Of a DNA stretch of 64,000 nucleotides, positions 1 through 9,704 are shown in pieces. Where the stretch lies: assembly GCA_964599375.1 (NCBI GenBank), contig CAZREW010000011.1, positions 37,122-101,121 on the forward strand, given 5' to 3'. Positions within the stretch are counted from its first letter, which is position 1. Each line of letters starts with the position of its first letter. The notes beneath the pieces are model-generated. The model saw only the letters and a list, made by a program, of their open reading frames with translations. It was not told the DNA's origin and did not search any database. The translations under genes and the position numbers were made by a program. Origin of the DNA: JAUWCL01 sp964599375 (GTDB taxonomy: Bacteria > Krumholzibacteriota > Krumholzibacteriia > Krumholzibacteriales > Krumholzibacteriaceae).

Positions 1-1
1 G

Positions 2-1933
2 ATCGTCGCCACGTTCAACCTGATGTACTTCAAGGGGCTCTCCCTCAATATCATGACGCTCGGCGGGCTCGCGCTCGGGGCGGGGATGCTCGTGGACAAC
101 GCTATCGTCGTCGTGGAAAACATTGTGCGCAACATCGAGTCGGGCATGGATGTCAGGGAAGCGGCCGCGACCGGGACATCCCAGGTCGGGGGAGCGATCA
201 CCGCCTCGACGCTCACGACGATCGTCGTATTCCTCCCTATAGTATACCTGCACGGAGCGGCGGGCGAACTGTTCAAGGACCAGGCGTGGACGGTGACCTT
301 TGCCCTTCTCTCCTCTCTCGCTGTCGCGCTCCTCGTAATACCGATGCTCGCCGGCAGGTTCCTCAGGAGCGAAAGCAGGACATCGGCGGCCGGGCCGGTA
401 AGGTTCGAAAGATACGGCGCGTTCCTGAGGAATGTTCTCAGGAGACGATGGACGGTCATAGCCGGTGCCGCCGGCCTCATAGTGCTTGCGGTCCTCCTGC
501 TTCCCGTCATAGGAAGCGAGTTCATCCCCGAGACGAACGCCGACGAATACTCGATATACCTGACTCTCCCTGAAGGGTCCGACCTTACGAGGACCGACGG
601 CACGGTCAGGGGGCTCGAGGAGCTGATAAGAGGGACATTCGGCGACGCCGTGGAGGATCTCTACAGCACCGCCGGACCGGTGACCGGCATAGGAAGCGAC
701 GAGTCCTCTATCTTCCAGGACGAGAACACCGCGGTCGTGAAGATAAAGTTCGCCGGCGGGCACAGGCTCGATTCCGGGGATATCATGTCCAGGCTGGGCG
801 GTGTGCTGTCTACCCTGCCGGGTGTCGAATCGAGACTTGTCCAGGACCAGACGGCCCTTCGCTCGATACTCGGCGCCGAGTCCGCCCCGATAGTGGTCGA
901 GATAAAAGGCGACGATCTCGAGACACTCTCTCTTCTGGCCGACCAGACGAGGGATAAGCTCTCCACCATCGGGGACCTCTACAACATCGAGACCTCCCTC
1001 GAGCACGGCCGGCCCGAGGTCAACGTCGTAGTCGACCGCCTCAGGGCGGGGATGCTCGAGGTCGGGCTCAGCGAAGTGACCGGAGCCCTTGAATCGCGGC
1101 TCTCGGGCCGCAACGCGGGTGAATGGGACCGCGGAGGCGAAAATACCGACATCACAGTGATGCTCCCCGATGTGGGGCTGGGCGACCTCGACAGGATATA
1201 CATAGATTCCGGGGGCAGGCAGTACCGCCTCGACGAGCTCGCGAGCCTCGAGATTGACACGGCGCCCCGCGAGATCGACAGGCGCGGCCAGATGAGGGCG
1301 GCGATAGTGACCGCTCACAAGCGCGAGGGCAGGCCGTTCGACCATGCGATACGCGAGATAAACGGCAAGCTCGCCTCGCTGGATGTCCCAACCGGATACA
1401 GGATCTCGATCGCCGGCGAGGAGGCCAAGAGGCGCGAGGAGTTCCACGATCTGCGGTTCGCGCTCCTGCTCTCGGTGATACTGGTATACATGGTCCTCGC
1501 CTCGCAGTTCGAGTCGCTCGTCCATCCGTTCGCGATACTGTTGACGATCCCGCTGGCGGGGGTCGGCGCGGTGCTCATCTTCTTCGTGCTCGGCAGGCCG
1601 CTGAGCGTGATGGCCTACATCGGTATGATCATGCTGGTAGGCATAGCGGTCAACGACTCGATCATCCTGATCGACGCGGTCAACCGGCTCAGGCGTGAAG
1701 GCATGGAGAAGGAGGAAGCGATCGTCGCCGCTGGCAGGATGAGGATAAGGCCCATTGTAATGACCAGCGCCACTACTATCCTCGCCCTCCTCCCCCTCAC
1801 GCTGGGATTCGGCGAGGGAGCCTCCCTGCGCTCCCCGATGGCGCTCGCTGTGATCGGCGGCCTCATAACGTCCACGATACTCACTCTCATAGTAATACCG
1901 TGTGTCTATGACGTCCTGGATCGGAGCCGATGA
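2..1933 (+). CDS. RND efflux permease (HAE1/AcrB-like), 5' end outside window
   Basis: The reading frame is open from the first bases of the window, so the gene begins upstream. The visible 643 residues are about 60% of a typical 1020-1050-residue RND permease. They begin just before transmembrane helix 4, whose motif GMLVDNAIVVVEN carries the proton-relay Asp; the second Asp of AcrB is Asn here, as in many non-proteobacterial members. The second periplasmic porter region follows, then the closing helices with VLASQFESLVHPF and a second GIAVNDSIILID motif. Inner-membrane, proton-driven export of small molecules is expected. The stop overlaps the start of the next gene as ATGA, so the two are translationally coupled and may form a mixed pump, as MdtB and MdtC do. 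The substrate cannot be told from sequence. Confidence 0.95.
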   Translation: MVATFNLMYFKGLSLNIMTLGGLALGAGMLVDNAIVVVENIVRNIESGMDVREAAATGTSQVGGAITASTLTTIVVFLPIVYLHGAAGELFKDQAWTVTFALLSSLAVALLVIPMLAGRFLRSESRTSAAGPVRFERYGAFLRNVLRRRWTVIAGAAGLIVLAVLLLPVIGSEFIPETNADEYSIYLTLPEGSDLTRTDGTVRGLEELIRGTFGDAVEDLYSTAGPVTGIGSDESSIFQDENTAVVKIKFAGGHRLDSGDIMSRLGGVLSTLPGVESRLVQDQTALRSILGAESAPIVVEIKGDDLETLSLLADQTRDKLSTIGDLYNIETSLEHGRPEVNVVVDRLRAGMLEVGLSEVTGALESRLSGRNAGEWDRGGENTDITVMLPDVGLGDLDRIYIDSGGRQYRLDELASLEIDTAPREIDRRGQMRAAIVTAHKREGRPFDHAIREINGKLASLDVPTGYRISIAGEEAKRREEFHDLRFALLLSVILVYMVLASQFESLVHPFAILLTIPLAGVGAVLIFFVLGRPLSVMAYIGMIMLVGIAVNDSIILIDAVNRLRREGMEKEEAIVAAGRMRIRPIVMTSATTILALLPLTLGFGEGASLRSPMALAVIGGLITSTILTLIVIPCVYDVLDRSR

Positions 1934-4900
1934 GCGCTGGAAGTTTCATAATCCGCCGTAAGACACTGATCAGCATGATCTTCATCGGGCTGGTGATGCT
2001 TGGTGTCATATCGGAGAGGCGCCTCCCCGTCGAACTGATCCCCGACATCGAGCTTCCGTACCTCTTCGTCATGGTCCGCTCGATGCGGCCCGTAGACCCT
2101 GCCCGGGTGGAGCGGGAGGCTGTCATACCGATAGAGGAGGCCGCGGGCACTCTCGAGGGCGTAGAGAAGATAGAATCCGACGTCGGCCGCGGGTTCGGAA
2201 GGATCATACTCGAGTTCGAGAAGGGAGCGGACATCAAGTACGCCTTCCTCAAGCTCGAAGAGAAGATGGCCGAGATCAGGTCTTCGATCCCCGAAGACTA
2301 TATGATCATCACCCGCAACATCGATACGCAGAGCATATCGAACGACCTCATGGACCTCGAGATACGCGGCATCGGTGGCATTGACCGCGTCCGGCAGGTC
2401 GCCGACAGGGACATAACCAGGCGGTTCGAGAGCATCGAGGGGATCGCCGAAGTCACCGTGATCGGCGGGCGTGAGAAATCCGTCGACATCCTTCTCGACG
2501 ACGAGGCGATCGAGGCGTACGGGCTTACCGCTTCGAGTATCTCGAGCCTGATCTCGCGCAACGGTGCGACCAATACCTTTGTCGGCCAGGCGGTGGAGAA
2601 GGGTCGGAAATACTTCGTGAACGTCGTCACTGAATATCTCGATATAAAGGATATCGAGAACATCGTCGTGTGGCCGGAAGGCCCGGTCCTGCTCGGAGAC
2701 ATAGCCGAGATATCCTTCGGAGTGAAGAAACAGGAGGACATCACCAGGGTCAACGGCATGGAATCGGTCTCCATGCGCCTGACGAAGGACCAGATGATCA
2801 ACATGATCGATGTCTCCGACAGGGTGCTCGAGACCGTAAAGCGGCTCAACCGCGAGATGAAGGACATGGAGATCGAGGTCGTGGTCGTGAACGATGCCGC
2901 CGAATCGATCCGTGCCAACATCGACCTTATAATCAGGCTGGCTGTTATCGGCGGGCTTCTCGCCATTGTCATTCTCTGGTTCTTTCTGAGGAACCTGAGG
3001 ATCGTGTTCGTCATAGCGCTCTCGATCCCGATCTCGGTCTACATCGCGATGAACTTCTTCTACGCAGCCGGGATCTCGATAAACTCGCTCACGCTGATCG
3101 GCATCGCGCTCGCGATCGGGATGCTCCTCGACAATGGTGTCGTCGTCCTCGAGAACATCTACAGGCTCTCCTCCACCGGGATGAGCGCCGACAGGGCCGT
3201 GCTCCAGGGAACCCGGGAAGTGTGGCGATCGATCGTGGCCGCGACGGCGACGACGATAACCGTCTTCCTCCCTTTCGTCTTCTCCTCCAACTACATAGTG
3301 CAGAGCCTCGGAAAGCATGTCGGTGTGTCGATCATCTCGACGCTGATCGTCTCGCTGGCGGCCGCCCTCCTCCTCGTCCCCATGGTCAGCCATTACTTCC
3401 TCTCCAGGGGGCCGGGAGCCGGCTACAGCCCGGTCCGGTCATACAGGGGAAGAATGATGGAGATATACCGCGTCCTGCTCAAAACGGGGATGCGTTACCC
3501 GGCGAGGACGGCTGTCGGAGCGCTGGTGATCTTCTTTGTCAGCATAATCATCTGCGTCGGCCTCAGCATCGGTTCATCGCGCGTAGAGGAGACCGGATCG
3601 TTCGACATCTTTCTGGTGATGCCGCGGGGATCGACCCTAGAGTCGACCGACGCGGCCGTCAAGGACCTCGAGGATAGACTCGCCACGATACCCGAGAAGC
3701 AGGACATAATCAGCCGCATATACGAGGAGGACGCCCGCATCACGATAGTGCTCAAGAAAGGGTACAGCAGTATCGAAAGGCGGAATCTCGGGCAGATAAA
3801 GTCCGACGCCCGCAAGCGTATACAGGATTTCAGGACCGGCGAGATATCGTTCGAGGAGCCGACCTCGAGCACGAGGTTCCGCGGGGGGCGCGGAGGCGGG
3901 ATGGGTGGCGCGATGGGGCGCTTCTTCGGATTCGGGTCGGAGCAGAAAAGCATCGTCATAAAGGGAAGCGACTTCGAGGCGATGTCCAGATTCGCCTCTA
4001 ACCTCACCGGGTATATCGAGGACCTCCCCTCTACCGCCTCGGCTTCGCAGAGCGTCATCCCTGGCAGCCCCGAGATACAGCTCATATTCGATATGCCGCT
4101 GCTGACCTGGAACGGCTTGACCCTGTCGTCGGTCAGCCGGGAATTGAGCTCGTTCCAGCCCGAGCGGTCCTCGGGACAGGTCTTAAAGGACGGGACCGAC
4201 GAATACGAGATCGTCATAAGGAGCGCGGGGGTCGAGGAGCGCGACACCGAAGACCTGCGCGAGATGACCCTGCAGTCCCCCTCGGGTGCCGTCATCGATC
4301 TCGAGGAAGTCAGCGATATCGTCTATTCCCGTGGCATGACGGAGATAAAGAGGGTCAACCAGGAGAAGCAGATATCGATAACCTACTCATTCATAGACGA
4401 GATCAGCGGCTCGAGGAAGCTTCTCGACGCTGCCGAGCTCGAAATAGAGGAGCTGATCGACGGGCTCGTAGTCCCGCAGGGGATGGCGGTCGAGATCGTG
4501 GAGGAGGATACCGGCCTGGGCGATTTCAAGTTTCTCATCCTCGCGGCCTTCATTCTGATATACATGATCCTGGCCTCTGTCTTCGAGTCCCTTACCACCC
4601 CGATAGTGATGATGTTCACTATACCGCTGGCCGCTGTCGGTTCCCTGTGGCTGCTGATCTTCACCGGCACGTCGATACGGGACCCCTACACCCTGACCGG
4701 GTTTCTCATCCTGCTCGGCGTAGTAGTCAATAACGGGATCATACTGATAGACTATTCGCTCATACTCAGGCGCCGCGGCTACCGGACCGCCAGGGCGCTT
4801 ATGGCGGCCGGGCAGGCGAGGGTCCGCCCGATCCTGATCACCGCGATCACCACGATAGCAGCGATGGTCCCCCTGGCGATGGGAAAGGAAGAGGAAGTCT

Positions 4901-6672
4901 CGGTGATGGGCGCTCCGTTCGCCATAACGGTGATAGGCGGCCTCACGGTGAGCACAGTCTTTACCCTAGTCTTCATCCCCGTCGTCTATTCAGGGCTCGA
5001 GGCCGCTCTGCTGTGGATCAGAGGGCTCGACTGGAGGATCAAGCTGGCGCAGGGCGCCGCCGCGGTCCTCGGCTTCTGGCTCGTATGGGCGAAGATAGAT
5101 TCTCTGATCTGGAGGTCGGCCCTTGTCGCCGCGGTCATCCTTGCCGTCCCGGCTGCCACCTGGTTCATCCTGGCGAGCCTCAGGAAGGCCTCGGAGAAAG
5201 TCATCGGCCGCGACAGCGCGATCACGATCACGGTCCGCAATCTCGTCAAGATCTATGATCAGCCCTCGAGGTTCGTACGCGAGTGGAAAAAGGGTGACCG
5301 GATCAGGGAAGGGCGCGGTGAGATACGCTCGAGCGACACCGGCGACCTGCTGTGGCAGCTTCCGGTGCTAGGTTTCATGGTCTACTTCGTATATTTCTAC
5401 ATCTCCTCATTCTTCTGGGCGTTCGTGCTCTCGCACGCTGTTTTCTTCTACCTGGTCTACGCTTGGAACGGCTGGAGCCCGAAACTGACGGGGCTGCCCG
5501 GATCGCGGGGGCGCATCTCCCGTGCTCTTGCGCGCTCCTTCATCTGGCTCTTCCCCGCCGCGAACCTCGCCTTCTTCTATCTCGAGTGGAACAACCTCGC
5601 CGCAGTGATATTCATAGCGGTCCTATGGTTCGCTGCCGTCTCGATCTTCTCGACGTCGCGCAGGCTCCACCGCGAAAAGATCAACATCGCGAGGATCGAG
5701 GGGAGGTTAGCCGGTATTCGGCGCGCCCTCTACCGTCTAGTGCTGATGATCCCGGTGATCGGCAGGCGCAAGAAGCCCTTCAAGGCGCTCGACCGCGTCT
5801 CGCTCGAGATCGGGAGCGGCATGTTCGGGCTGCTCGGCCCGAACGGCGCGGGAAAGACTACTCTGATGCGGATCATCTGCGGCATCCTCGACCAGAGCTA
5901 CGGGAAGGTCTATATAAACGGGATCGACACCTCCAGGAAGCGCGAGGAGCTCCAGGGACTGATCGGATACCTGCCGCAGGAGTTCGGCACGTACGAGAAC
6001 ATGACCGCGCGCGAGTTCCTCGACTACCAGGCGATACTGAAGGGGCTCAGGGAGGAGGGCAGGCGCAGGGAGATGATCGACTACGTCCTCAAGGCCGTGC
6101 ATATAGAGGAGCACGCCGACAGGAAGATAGGCGCCTTCTCGGGCGGGATGAAACAGCGCGTCGGGATCGCGCAGATACTGCTTCACCTTCCGAGGATCCT
6201 AGTCGTCGACGAGCCGACCGCGGGCCTCGACCCGCGTGAGAGGATCAGGTTCCGCAACCTCCTCGTCGAGCTGAGCAGGGAGAGGATCGTGATCTTTTCG
6301 ACGCATATCATCGAGGACATATACAGCTCCTGCAACCGCGTCGCGGTGCTCAACAAGGGACAGCTCCTCTACCTCGATGAGCCGACGAAGATGACGGCCA
6401 CGGCCGCCGGCAAGGTCTGGTCGTTCAGTGTGGAGGCGGCCGATTTCGAGAAGATACGCAAGGAGCACGTAGTGGTCCACCACATGCGCGACGGTGCGAG
6501 GATCAAGGTCAGGTGCCTCGCCGAAAGGAGACCCGTGCCGGACGCCAGCGAGTCGAGGCCCACACTCGAGGACGCCTACCTCTGGCTGCTGAGATCTTCG
6601 GGGAGCGACATCCTCGGAGCCCGCACAGCTATCGAGGAAGCCGCGGGAGGTGTGACCGATGCGCAGGTTTGA
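1930..6672 (+). CDS. RND permease fused to extra membrane helices and an ABC ATPase
   Basis: The protein has 1580 residues, about 550 more than a normal RND permease. Residues 1-1030 are a full RND pump: helix-4 motif GMLLDNGVVVLEN, a glycine-rich insertion at about 651-668 in the second periplasmic region, and the closing helix block. Two extra helices follow at about 1039-1084. Then comes a strand typical of the start of an ABC domain (ITVRNLVKIY, about 1100-1109), then four further helices (about 1140-1241), then the ABC core: Walker A GPNGAGKT at 1303-1310, signature FSGGMKQ at 1403-1409, Walker B ILVVDEPTAGLD with D1427 and E1428, and switch His1459. All ATPase residues are present, so the ABC module looks active. 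The ABC part resembles CcmA/NatA-type exporter ATPases. The gene overlaps the upstream RND gene (ATGA) and the downstream permease gene (14 bases). A single open frame with no frameshift supports a real fusion. Confidence 0.93.
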   Translation: MSAGSFIIRRKTLISMIFIGLVMLGVISERRLPVELIPDIELPYLFVMVRSMRPVDPARVEREAVIPIEEAAGTLEGVEKIESDVGRGFGRIILEFEKGADIKYAFLKLEEKMAEIRSSIPEDYMIITRNIDTQSISNDLMDLEIRGIGGIDRVRQVADRDITRRFESIEGIAEVTVIGGREKSVDILLDDEAIEAYGLTASSISSLISRNGATNTFVGQAVEKGRKYFVNVVTEYLDIKDIENIVVWPEGPVLLGDIAEISFGVKKQEDITRVNGMESVSMRLTKDQMINMIDVSDRVLETVKRLNREMKDMEIEVVVVNDAAESIRANIDLIIRLAVIGGLLAIVILWFFLRNLRIVFVIALSIPISVYIAMNFFYAAGISINSLTLIGIALAIGMLLDNGVVVLENIYRLSSTGMSADRAVLQGTREVWRSIVAATATTITVFLPFVFSSNYIVQSLGKHVGVSIISTLIVSLAAALLLVPMVSHYFLSRGPGAGYSPVRSYRGRMMEIYRVLLKTGMRYPARTAVGALVIFFVSIIICVGLSIGSSRVEETGSFDIFLVMPRGSTLESTDAAVKDLEDRLATIPEKQDIISRIYEEDARITIVLKKGYSSIERRNLGQIKSDARKRIQDFRTGEISFEEPTSSTRFRGGRGGGMGGAMGRFFGFGSEQKSIVIKGSDFEAMSRFASNLTGYIEDLPSTASASQSVIPGSPEIQLIFDMPLLTWNGLTLSSVSRELSSFQPERSSGQVLKDGTDEYEIVIRSAGVEERDTEDLREMTLQSPSGAVIDLEEVSDIVYSRGMTEIKRVNQEKQISITYSFIDEISGSRKLLDAAELEIEELIDGLVVPQGMAVEIVEEDTGLGDFKFLILAAFILIYMILASVFESLTTPIVMMFTIPLAAVGSLWLLIFTGTSIRDPYTLTGFLILLGVVVNNGIILIDYSLILRRRGYRTARALMAAGQARVRPILITAITTIAAMVPLAMGKEEEVSVMGAPFAITVIGGLTVSTVFTLVFIPVVYSGLEAALLWIRGLDWRIKLAQGAAAVLGFWLVWAKIDSLIWRSALVAAVILAVPAATWFILASLRKASEKVIGRDSAITITVRNLVKIYDQPSRFVREWKKGDRIREGRGEIRSSDTGDLLWQLPVLGFMVYFVYFYISSFFWAFVLSHAVFFYLVYAWNGWSPKLTGLPGSRGRISRALARSFIWLFPAANLAFFYLEWNNLAAVIFIAVLWFAAVSIFSTSRRLHREKINIARIEGRLAGIRRALYRLVLMIPVIGRRKKPFKALDRVSLEIGSGMFGLLGPNGAGKTTLMRIICGILDQSYGKVYINGIDTSRKREELQGLIGYLPQEFGTYENMTAREFLDYQAILKGLREEGRRREMIDYVLKAVHIEEHADRKIGAFSGGMKQRVGIAQILLHLPRILVVDEPTAGLDPRERIRFRNLLVELSRERIVIFSTHIIEDIYSSCNRVAVLNKGQLLYLDEPTKMTATAAGKVWSFSVEAADFEKIRKEHVVVHHMRDGARIKVRCLAERRPVPDASESRPTLEDAYLWLLRSSGSDILGARTAIEEAAGGVTDAQV

Positions 6673-7381
6673 ACGAGTCCGTGATTTCTTGTACTCGGCG
6701 AGGAAGATCTCCTCTTACAACCTTAAGATCGTCTTTGCCAACAGGTTCATCTACTTCCTGCTCGCCGCGCTGATATTCTTCCTCGCGGCAGGCGCGATCT
6801 CGTTCTTCTCTTCCGACTCTAACCCGGGCCCGCAGGACGTCTACTACATCCTGATGTTCCCCGGCATCCTCCTCGTCTTCTATCCCACAGCGTTCGGGAT
6901 ACAGAACGATGTCGATTCGAGAATGATCGAGATACTCTTCGGCATCCCCGACTACAGGTACAAGGTCTGGCTCTCGAGAATGGCGCTGATTTGGCTCATC
7001 GTCTTCGTGCTGCTCGTGATCCTGACTGCGCTCAGCTCGGTGGTCTTCGTCCGGGTCCCGGTCCTCAGGATGGTCTATCACCTGATGTTCCCGATCTTCT
7101 TTCTCGGCGCCCTCTCGTTCATGTTCTCGACCGTCATACGGAACGGTAACGGGACGGCTGTCGCCATGGTGGTGATCGGCATGGGATTCTGGTTCGCGAC
7201 CGAGATCCTCTCGAAGAGCAAGTGGAACCTCTTCCTCAATCCCTTCCGGGTGCCCGAGCAGATGACTGCTGCAGCCTGGTCGGGGATAGTCTACCAGAAC
7301 CGGATCATGCTCGCTGTTGGAAGCGTCATCGCGATCCTGTACGGGCTCTATAACCTCCAGAAGAGGGAAAAGTTCATCTGA
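6659..7381 (+). CDS. ABC-2-type transporter permease
   Basis: This 240-residue protein has about six hydrophobic helices: one near residues 29-50, a pair at 62-80, a pair at 108-130 and 140-162, one near 167-185, and a last one near 215-232. That is the size and pattern of a short ABC-2-family permease. Its start lies inside the end of the RND-ABC fusion gene (14-base overlap), so it is the natural partner of that ATPase. The C-terminus ends in a lysine-rich cytoplasmic tail. The family call rests on topology and context; there is no single diagnostic motif. Confidence 0.85.
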   Translation: MRRFERVRDFLYSARKISSYNLKIVFANRFIYFLLAALIFFLAAGAISFFSSDSNPGPQDVYYILMFPGILLVFYPTAFGIQNDVDSRMIEILFGIPDYRYKVWLSRMALIWLIVFVLLVILTALSSVVFVRVPVLRMVYHLMFPIFFLGALSFMFSTVIRNGNGTAVAMVVIGMGFWFATEILSKSKWNLFLNPFRVPEQMTAAAWSGIVYQNRIMLAVGSVIAILYGLYNLQKREKFI

Positions 7382-7432
7382 AAGTCTCTTCTGCCTTCCC
7401 CGCTGTTGCATGGGGTCCCGATAAATGCTAGC

Positions 7433-9637
7433 ATGGCCCGCATGCATTCCAGTATCCACCGGTCGATCCTGTCAGCCGCTGTTCTTGCCGTCCTCACTAC
7501 GTCGGTCTACGCCGGCGGCGAGACGCGGGAAAGGCCCAGGGTAGGCATCGCCTTCAGCGGAGGCGGCGCCAAGGGCCTCGCCCACATAGGCGTCCTCAAG
7601 GTCTTAGAGGAGGAGGGCCTCCAGGCCGAGATAATAACTGGGACTAGTATGGGCTCGATCATCGGCGGGCTTTACGCGGCGGGGTACTCTCCCGCCTTCC
7701 TCGAAAGGATGGCCCTGAGTGTGGACTGGTTTGACATGTTCCGCGAAACGGTCGACAGGAGATATCTCTCGATACCGCAGAAGATGTTCAGGGACCGGTA
7801 CCTGGTGGCCTTACCCGTCTACGGTGGCCGTGTCCAGCTCCCCTCAGGCCTGATCAAGGGCCAGAAGATCCACAGGCTCTTCTACGAGCTGACCTGGCCC
7901 GTTATCGAGATAGACGATTTCAGTGAATTCCCGCGCGACTTCCGCTGCGTGGCCACCGACATAGCCACCGGTAAGCCTTTCGTGATCGACAGCGGCACAC
8001 TCGCCGACGCGATGAGGGCGAGCATGGCTATTCCGACGGCTTTCGCCCCGGTCGACATGGACGGCCGGCTGCTCGTAGACGGGGGGCTGGTGAGAAACCT
8101 GCCGTCCCTCGACGCCGAGGAGCTGGGCGCCGACATCGTCATCTGCATCGACGTCTCGAGCGACCTCGTCGGAGTGGACAGCCTCAGAAGCCTGCTCGAG
8201 ATCACCGACCAGACGATCAACATCCTGATGAGATCGACGATGGACGTGCAAAGAAGCCATTGCGACCTTTACATCAAACCGGAACTCGGCACGACCGGCA
8301 CCCTGGATTTCGGCGACATCCCCTACATCATCGGGCAGGGAGAGAAAGCGGCCAGGGAGCATATAGAACAGATACGCGCGATCGTCGAGGAGACGGGAGG
8401 CTTCCGCGATCCACCGGCGCAGATGGAAGAGACACCGGTGACCTCGATCGAGATAACGGGGATCAGGCTCGACGGGCTCTCCGGCATGCCTTCCAGCCTC
8501 GTGTCGTCACTGCTGGGGATAAAGCCACCCGCATCAGTGACCGCGGCCGGAATGGACGAGGCTCTGCAGAGGCTTTACAGCACCGGTGATTTCTCGAGGA
8601 TCTCCTACAGGTTCGAGGGCGAAGACGGGGCAAAGACGCTGGTCCTCGATATAGAGGAAGAGATGCCCGACTATATCGGCATCGGAGTAAGGTACGATAC
8701 ACGCTGGTCGTTCTCGGCCCTGCTCGGCGCCCACATGAGAAACCTCATCGGCCACGGCTCCATCCTCGACTTCGACATGGTGGTCGGCAGCCGGGTAAAC
8801 CTCCTCGGAACGTACACCATCGACGCCGGGCTTGGAAGATATCTGATGCCAGGAGTCGCCGGCAACTATGTCGACGACTACATAGAGACATACGTTGACG
8901 GGGAAAGGATTAGCAGATTGGGGGTCAGGGCCGGCAGGGTGGCCCTCCTCGTGGAAAGCGGCCTCGGGCATCTATTCCAGTGCGCCCTCACGGGCGGCGG
9001 GGAGTGGTACAGCATCAGGCCCGACATCGCGCCCGCCGGTATCGAGACCGAGGCGGGCGGTCTATTCTTCGCGGGCGGGGATATCTGGATCGACACTCTC
9101 GACCGTTCCTGGATGCCGCGAAGGGGGATCAAGCTGAGGGCTTCGGGCCAGTACTTCCCTGATATCTCCGTGAACGAGGGCTCCTACGGAAGGGCGCACG
9201 CCCAGCTGGTCGCGGCGGTTCCCGTTCACAGCCGGGTAACCGTGCGGGGCTCCTTTCTCTGCGGGATCACCGGCGGGGGAACACGCCTTCCACATCACAG
9301 GTACTGTCTCGGCGGGATCATGTCGTGGTTCGATTATTACGGCGAGCGGGACGTCTCTTTCTTCGGGTACGAGCCGTTCGAGTTCACGGGCGCCGATGCT
9401 TACCTCGCCGGAGCCGACCTGCAGGTGGAGATAACGGGGAGATGGCTGGTCGCCGGCCATTTCAACGCCGGCGCGGCGGTGGAAGAGAGGGCCGGTCTGT
9501 TCAGGAAGGGGAATACATTGACCGGATGGGCCGGGACCGTCGCTTACGACACGCCGATCGGGCCCGCAGAGCTGACCCTCTCCGGCAGCGAAGAACGCGG
9601 CATCTCGCTGTGGTTCGGCCTCGGATACCGGTTCTGA
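7433..9637 (+). CDS. Secreted patatin-like phospholipase with POTRA and outer-membrane barrel (PlpD-like)
   Basis: A signal peptide (hydrophobic core SILSAAVLAVLTTSVYA) leads into a patatin domain: oxyanion loop GGGAKG at about 43-48, nucleophile Ser72 in GTSMG, and catalytic Asp216 in DGG. At about 340-410 there is one POTRA-like domain, then a C-terminal beta-barrel of the BamA/Omp85 type that ends in a phenylalanine (GLGYRF). This order is the type Vd autotransporter plan of Pseudomonas PlpD, in which the barrel exports the lipase. ATG codons at 7433 and 7442 are both possible starts. A TTG at 7406 would add a short polar extension with no ribosome site. No terminator is visible between the ABC permease gene and this gene, so they may be co-transcribed. 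Confidence 0.9.
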   Translation: MARMHSSIHRSILSAAVLAVLTTSVYAGGETRERPRVGIAFSGGGAKGLAHIGVLKVLEEEGLQAEIITGTSMGSIIGGLYAAGYSPAFLERMALSVDWFDMFRETVDRRYLSIPQKMFRDRYLVALPVYGGRVQLPSGLIKGQKIHRLFYELTWPVIEIDDFSEFPRDFRCVATDIATGKPFVIDSGTLADAMRASMAIPTAFAPVDMDGRLLVDGGLVRNLPSLDAEELGADIVICIDVSSDLVGVDSLRSLLEITDQTINILMRSTMDVQRSHCDLYIKPELGTTGTLDFGDIPYIIGQGEKAAREHIEQIRAIVEETGGFRDPPAQMEETPVTSIEITGIRLDGLSGMPSSLVSSLLGIKPPASVTAAGMDEALQRLYSTGDFSRISYRFEGEDGAKTLVLDIEEEMPDYIGIGVRYDTRWSFSALLGAHMRNLIGHGSILDFDMVVGSRVNLLGTYTIDAGLGRYLMPGVAGNYVDDYIETYVDGERISRLGVRAGRVALLVESGLGHLFQCALTGGGEWYSIRPDIAPAGIETEAGGLFFAGGDIWIDTLDRSWMPRRGIKLRASGQYFPDISVNEGSYGRAHAQLVAAVPVHSRVTVRGSFLCGITGGGTRLPHHRYCLGGIMSWFDYYGERDVSFFGYEPFEFTGADAYLAGADLQVEITGRWLVAGHFNAGAAVEERAGLFRKGNTLTGWAGTVAYDTPIGPAELTLSGSEERGISLWFGLGYRF

Positions 9638-9704
9638 CACCCGGGCTTTCAGATCCCGTACCAGATCAGGTAGAACATCTCGATTATGATATCCTTCAGC
9701 ATGA

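Noticed and set aside
1906..3393. A 495-residue reading frame antisense to the RND fusion
   Set aside because: It is rich in Asp, Arg and His with no known motif, and lies fully over a verified RND gene. It is a shadow of GC-rich codon usage.
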